Made by a program: the position numbers and the translations under genes
Source of the DNA: an uncultured Acetobacteraceae bacterium
GTDB lineage: Bacteria; Pseudomonadota; Alphaproteobacteria; Acetobacterales; Acetobacteraceae
Reading direction: 5' to 3'
NCBI GenBank assembly: GCA_903895595.1
Contig: CAITUP010000031.1
Coordinates: forward strand, 1-64,000
Length of the DNA: 64,000 nt
The notes under the pieces: generated by a model
Told to the model about the DNA's origin: nothing
The model's input: the letters and a program-made list of their open reading frames with translations, nothing else
The model's database searches: none
Part shown: piece after piece, positions 61,190-64,000 of the stretch
Layout of the letters: each line of letters opens with the position of its first letter
Position numbering within the stretch: the first letter of the stretch is position 1

Positions 61190-62527
61190 ATGGCCTCCGC
61201 CGCCGAACAGCTCGCCTCCAACATGAGCCTCGGGGCCTTTTCGAAGGCCACGGAACTCAAGCAGCGCCTGTGGTTCACCCTCGGGGCGCTGATTGTCTAC
61301 CGGATCGGCACCTATATCCCGGTGCCGGGTGTCGACGCGGCGGTCATGAGCGAATGGATGCGCAGCCAGGCCGGCGGCATTCTGGGTATGGCCAACATGT
61401 TCTCGGGTGGCGCGCTACAACGGATGACGGTGTTCGCGTTGAACATCATGCCGTATATCAGCGCCAGCATCATTATTCAGTTGATGTCCTCCGCGGTGCC
61501 GCAGCTCGAAGCCTTGAAGAAGGAAGGCGAGCAAGGGCGCAAGAGGCTTAATCAATTCACCCGCTATCTGACCGTGATCATCGCGCTGTTCCAATCCTAC
61601 GGCATTGCCGTGGGTCTTGAGAGCATGCGCGGCGCGTTCGGACCCGCGGTCATCGACCCCGGCCTGTTCTTCCGCTTTTCCTGCGTGATCACCCTTGTGG
61701 GTGGGACCATGTTCCTGATGTGGCTGGGCGAGCAGATCACCGCGCGCGGCATCGGTAACGGCACCAGCCTGATCATCATGTCCGGCATTGTCGCCAACCT
61801 GCCGGTCGCCGCCGCCAATCTTTTGGAACTCGGGCGAGTCGGCACGGTGTCGGCATTCTTTATTCTGTTCTTCATGGTGCTGGCCGTCGCGACCATCGCG
61901 GCGATTGTGTTCATCGAGCGGGCGCAGCGACGGATCAACGTCCAGTATCCCAAACGTCAGGTGGGCAACCGCATGTTCGGCGGAGACTCGACGCACATGC
62001 CGTTGAAGGTGAATACCTCGGGCGTCATCCCGCCGATTTTCGCTAGTTCCATCCTGTTGATCCCGGCGACCCTCGCGGGTTTCGTGGCGGGGGGGCCGGG
62101 CTGGCTGCAATGGATCGCGCTGCAGTTTTCTCACGGGCAGCCGCTGTATCTGGCGTTCTACGCGTTCATGATCATCTTCTTCTCCTATTTTTACACTGCG
62201 GTGGTGTTCAACCCGGAGGAGACAGCGGACAATCTGAAGAAATACGGCGGGTTCGTGCCCGGCATCCGTCCGGGCTCCGCGACGGCGGCGTATTTCGACC
62301 GGGTGCTGACGCGGTTGACCACCGTCGGCGGGTTGTATCTGGTGGTGATCTGCCTGCTGCCGGAAGTGCTGATCAGCAATTACAATCTGCCGTTCTATTT
62401 CGGCGGGACGTCGATCCTGATCGTGGTGTCCGTTACCATGGACACCGTGACGCAGGTGCAATCCCATCTCCTGGCCCATCAGTATGAGGGGCTGATTCGC
62501 AAATCTCGGCCAAAGGGACGCCGGTGA
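61190..62527 (+). CDS. secY: Preprotein translocase subunit SecY
   Basis: A 445-residue core of the Sec channel with ten membrane helices. Helix 1 is preceded by [20 protein letters not shown]; the plug region follows at [20 protein letters not shown]; helix 2b-3 has [20 protein letters not shown]. The C5 loop carries [20 protein letters not shown] and [20 protein letters not shown]; the C-terminal cytoplasmic tail is [18 protein letters not shown]. Length and order are ordinary. It overlaps adk by 4 bases. Confidence 0.98.
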   Translation: MASAAEQLASNMSLGAFSKATELKQRLWFTLGALIVYRIGTYIPVPGVDAAVMSEWMRSQAGGILGMANMFSGGALQRMTVFALNIMPYISASIIIQLMSSAVPQLEALKKEGEQGRKRLNQFTRYLTVIIALFQSYGIAVGLESMRGAFGPAVIDPGLFFRFSCVITLVGGTMFLMWLGEQITARGIGNGTSLIIMSGIVANLPVAAANLLELGRVGTVSAFFILFFMVLAVATIAAIVFIERAQRRINVQYPKRQVGNRMFGGDSTHMPLKVNTSGVIPPIFASSILLIPATLAGFVAGGPGWLQWIALQFSHGQPLYLAFYAFMIIFFSYFYTAVVFNPEETADNLKKYGGFVPGIRPGSATAAYFDRVLTRLTTVGGLYLVVICLLPEVLISNYNLPFYFGGTSILIVVSVTMDTVTQVQSHLLAHQYEGLIRKSRPKGRR

Positions 62528-63177
62528 ACCTTATACTTCTTGGGCCGCCCGGAGCGGGGAAGGGCACGCAGGCCAAGCGTCTGCAGGACACGCACGGGAT
62601 TGCGCAGGTTTCCACGGGCGACATGCTGCGGGCCGAAGTTGCCGGCGGTACGCCTGTTGGATTGGAAGCCAAGGCGGTGATGGAGGCCGGGCAGCTGGTG
62701 TCCGACGACATCATCGTGCGGATGCTCGCCTCCCGCGTCAGTCAGCCCGATTGCGCCAAGGGGTTCATCCTGGATGGGTTTCCGCGCACGGTGCCGCAGG
62801 CCCAGGCGCTCGATCGCATGCTTGCGGACAAGCATTTGAAGCTCGATGCGGTCATCGAGTTGAAGGTTGACGACTCGGCGCTCACGGAACGGATCGCCGG
62901 CCGCTTTACCTGCGCCAGCTGCGGCGAAGGTTATCACGACAGCTTCAAACAGACCGCCAAAACGGGTGTTTGCGACTCGTGCGGCGGCACTCAGTTCACC
63001 CGACGAGCTGATGACAACCGGGATACGGTTGTCGCCCGCTTGGAGGCCTATCACCGCCAAACGGCGCCGATTTTGCCGCATTATGCCGCTCAAGGCACAT
63101 TGCGGACGGTCGATGGCATGGCGGACATTGGCGAAGTCGCCTCTCAGATCGATGCCATTCTGGCGCAGATCGGATAA
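62524..63177 (+). CDS. adk: Adenylate kinase (zinc-LID form)
   Basis: A 217-residue adenylate kinase. The P-loop is [18 protein letters not shown]; the AMP site is [20 protein letters not shown] and [20 protein letters not shown]. The LID carries four cysteines, [16 protein letters not shown] and [17 protein letters not shown], in two C-x-x-C pairs: the zinc-binding long form. The start is GTG 62524, overlapping the secY stop (GTGA). Confidence 0.97.
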   Translation: MNLILLGPPGAGKGTQAKRLQDTHGIAQVSTGDMLRAEVAGGTPVGLEAKAVMEAGQLVSDDIIVRMLASRVSQPDCAKGFILDGFPRTVPQAQALDRMLADKHLKLDAVIELKVDDSALTERIAGRFTCASCGEGYHDSFKQTAKTGVCDSCGGTQFTRRADDNRDTVVARLEAYHRQTAPILPHYAAQGTLRTVDGMADIGEVASQIDAILAQIG

Positions 63178-63202
63178 GCGTCGCGTTTGGGCCGAATCAT
63201 CG

Positions 63203-63230
63203 TTGACTCTCGGCTTGGCGCAACTATAGT
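63203..63230 (+). promoter_or_regulatory. Predicted promoter of rpsM-rpsK (alpha operon)
   Basis: TTGACT (63203-63208) and TATAGT (63225-63230) with a 16-nt spacer lie in the 163-nt gap between adk and rpsM. This is the cleanest sigma-70-like pair seen in the window. Confidence 0.7.
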
Positions 63231-63240
63231 CCCGCGCTCC

Positions 63241-63269
63241 GACGTAACCCCCCATGTGGGGCTTACGTC
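63241..63269 (+). promoter_or_regulatory. 5'-terminal leader hairpin of rpsM mRNA
   Basis: GACGTAACCCCC...GGGGCTTACGTC folds into a stem of seven plus four or five pairs with one C-C mismatch and a small loop. It begins about 4 nt after the predicted start of transcription. No U-run follows, so it is not a normal terminator. A longer-range stem CCCAGC (63280-63285) with GCTGGG (63318-63323) could shape the rest of the leader up to the ribosome binding site. Confidence 0.5.
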
Positions 63270-63340
63270 ATTGCGTATTCCCAGCCCCCAGTGGGCACGA
63301 TAATGGCCCGGCCGTCAGCTGGGCGACAGGAGAGTCGAGC

Positions 63341-63718
63341 GTGGCGCGTATTGCCGGCGTGAACATCCCGACGAATAAGCGCGTGCTGATCGGGCTTCGC
63401 TATATCTATGGCATTGGCCCGACCAAAGCCGCCGAAATTTGTGGTAAGCTCAGCATCCCCGAGGATCGCCGGGTCAATCAGCTCTCCGATGAGGAGATTC
63501 TTCACATCCGCGAGCTGATCGATCGGGAATACCGCGTCGAAGGCGATCTGCGGCGTGAAGTGTCCATGAACATCAAGCGGCTGATGGACCTGGGCTGCTA
63601 CCGCGGTCTGCGTCATCGTAAGGGCCTGCCGGTCCATGGCCAGCGGACCCACACCAACGCCCGTACCCGCAAGGGTAAGGCCGTGGCGATCGCCGGCAAG
63701 AAGAAAGTGACCAAGTAG
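63341..63718 (+). CDS. rpsM: 30S ribosomal protein S13
   Basis: A 125-residue S13. It has [40 protein letters not shown] and [20 protein letters not shown] with the C-terminal basic tail [14 protein letters not shown] that touches the P-site tRNA. The start is GTG 63341 with ACAGGAGAG 7 nt upstream; the track's earlier start includes leader. It opens the alpha operon. Confidence 0.97.
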   Translation: MARIAGVNIPTNKRVLIGLRYIYGIGPTKAAEICGKLSIPEDRRVNQLSDEEILHIRELIDREYRVEGDLRREVSMNIKRLMDLGCYRGLRHRKGLPVHGQRTHTNARTRKGKAVAIAGKKKVTK

Positions 63719-63800
63719 GTCGCTTCGCGCTTCCCTTCACCCCAGCATTCCCGCGGCGCCGGTTTATGGCGCCGCATGAGTTGAGAGCAGGACACACACC

Positions 63801-64000
63801 ATGGCGAAACCCGCCGCCGCCTCGCGCCCAAGGCGCAAGGAACGCAAGAACATCATCGCCGGAGTCGCGCATGTCGCGGCGACCTTCAACAACACGGTGA
63901 TCACCATTACCGACGCTCAGGGCAACGCCATCGCGTGGTCGTCGTCGGGCAGCCAGGGCTTCAAGGGCAGTCGGAAATCCACCCCCTACGCGGCGCAGGT
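63801..64000 (+). CDS. rpsK: 30S ribosomal protein S11 (partial, runs off the window)
   Basis: The first 66 codons of S11, not in the ORF track because it has no stop here. From ATG 63801 it reads [20 protein letters not shown], then [20 protein letters not shown] and [20 protein letters not shown], which is characteristic. The protein is normally about 129 residues, so half lies beyond the edge. AGAGCAGGAC precedes the start. rpoA is expected to follow. Confidence 0.97.
   Translation, partial: MAKPAAASRPRRKERKNIIAGVAHVAATFNNTVITITDAQGNAIAWSSSGSQGFKGSRKSTPYAAQ

Noticed and set aside
1-64000. Insertion sequences, integrases, phage genes or CRISPR arrays
   Set aside because: None were found. 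No transposase-like or Cas-like protein appears among the ORFs, and no short regularly spaced repeats were seen.

Overview
The window looks like chromosomal DNA of a high-GC alphaproteobacterium, most likely Rhodospirillales/Acetobacteraceae. This is inferred from GC-rich coding sequence, a str-S10-spc-alpha ribosomal cluster with alphaproteobacterial-style proteins, MetW, and short REP-like palindromes of a type common in alphaproteobacteria. No database was consulted. There is no transposase, phage gene, rRNA or CRISPR array. One tRNA-Arg(ACG) is present.

Layout. 1-16 kb: an unrecognised protein, tRNA-Arg, two luciferase-like flavin monooxygenases, an orphan hydantoinase-B-type protein, an aspartyl-protease lipoprotein, an orphan peptide-type binding protein and a MarR-GNAT fusion. 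These are followed by a minus-strand operon (10.4-15.3 kb) joining a dimeric-barrel protein, a complete SsuABC/TauABC-type importer, a 6-hydroxynicotinate-monooxygenase-like flavoprotein and a lipocalin-like protein. 15.4-16.3 kb: a YoeB-type toxin translationally coupled to an unrecognised partner. 16.4-25 kb: a minus-strand catabolic operon (alpha/beta hydrolase, SDR, DsbA-type isomerase, SDR, LLM oxidoreductase, two acyl-CoA dehydrogenases, MFS transporter). 25-30 kb: a BrnT-type toxin locus with no obvious start codon, an esterase, a divergent EmrB/EmrA-like pump, and two tandem stand-alone TIR-domain genes.

30-40 kb: one dipeptide/oligopeptide-type ABC operon in the order ATPase, ATPase, four paralogous binding proteins in tandem, permease, permease. 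40-49 kb: a small secreted protein; a methyltransferase / polyprenyl-phosphate glycosyltransferase / SMR-type flippase operon; metW; a helix-turn-helix regulator divergent from a broken MFS gene; a VapBC pair; a methyltransferase divergent from gloB; a glutathione transferase and a DUF985 cupin.

49.1-64 kb: the ribosomal protein super-operon rpsL-rpsG-tuf-rpsJ-rplC-rplD-rplW-rplB-rpsS-rplV-rpsC-rplP-rpmC-rpsQ-rplN-rplX-rplE-rpsN-rpsH-rplF-rplR-rpsE-rpmD-rplO-secY-adk, then rpsM-rpsK from a separate promoter (rpsK runs off the window). fusA is missing from its usual place between rpsG and tuf. Strong hairpins sit before secY and at the predicted 5' end of the rpsM transcript.

The only stretch over 300 bases without a convincing gene is 40230-40616. 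It holds a degenerate direct repeat of the 3' end of the SMR-type gene and otherwise nothing I recognise. Starts were moved from the ORF track wherever a Shine-Dalgarno sequence, family N-terminus or stop/start overlap argued for it.
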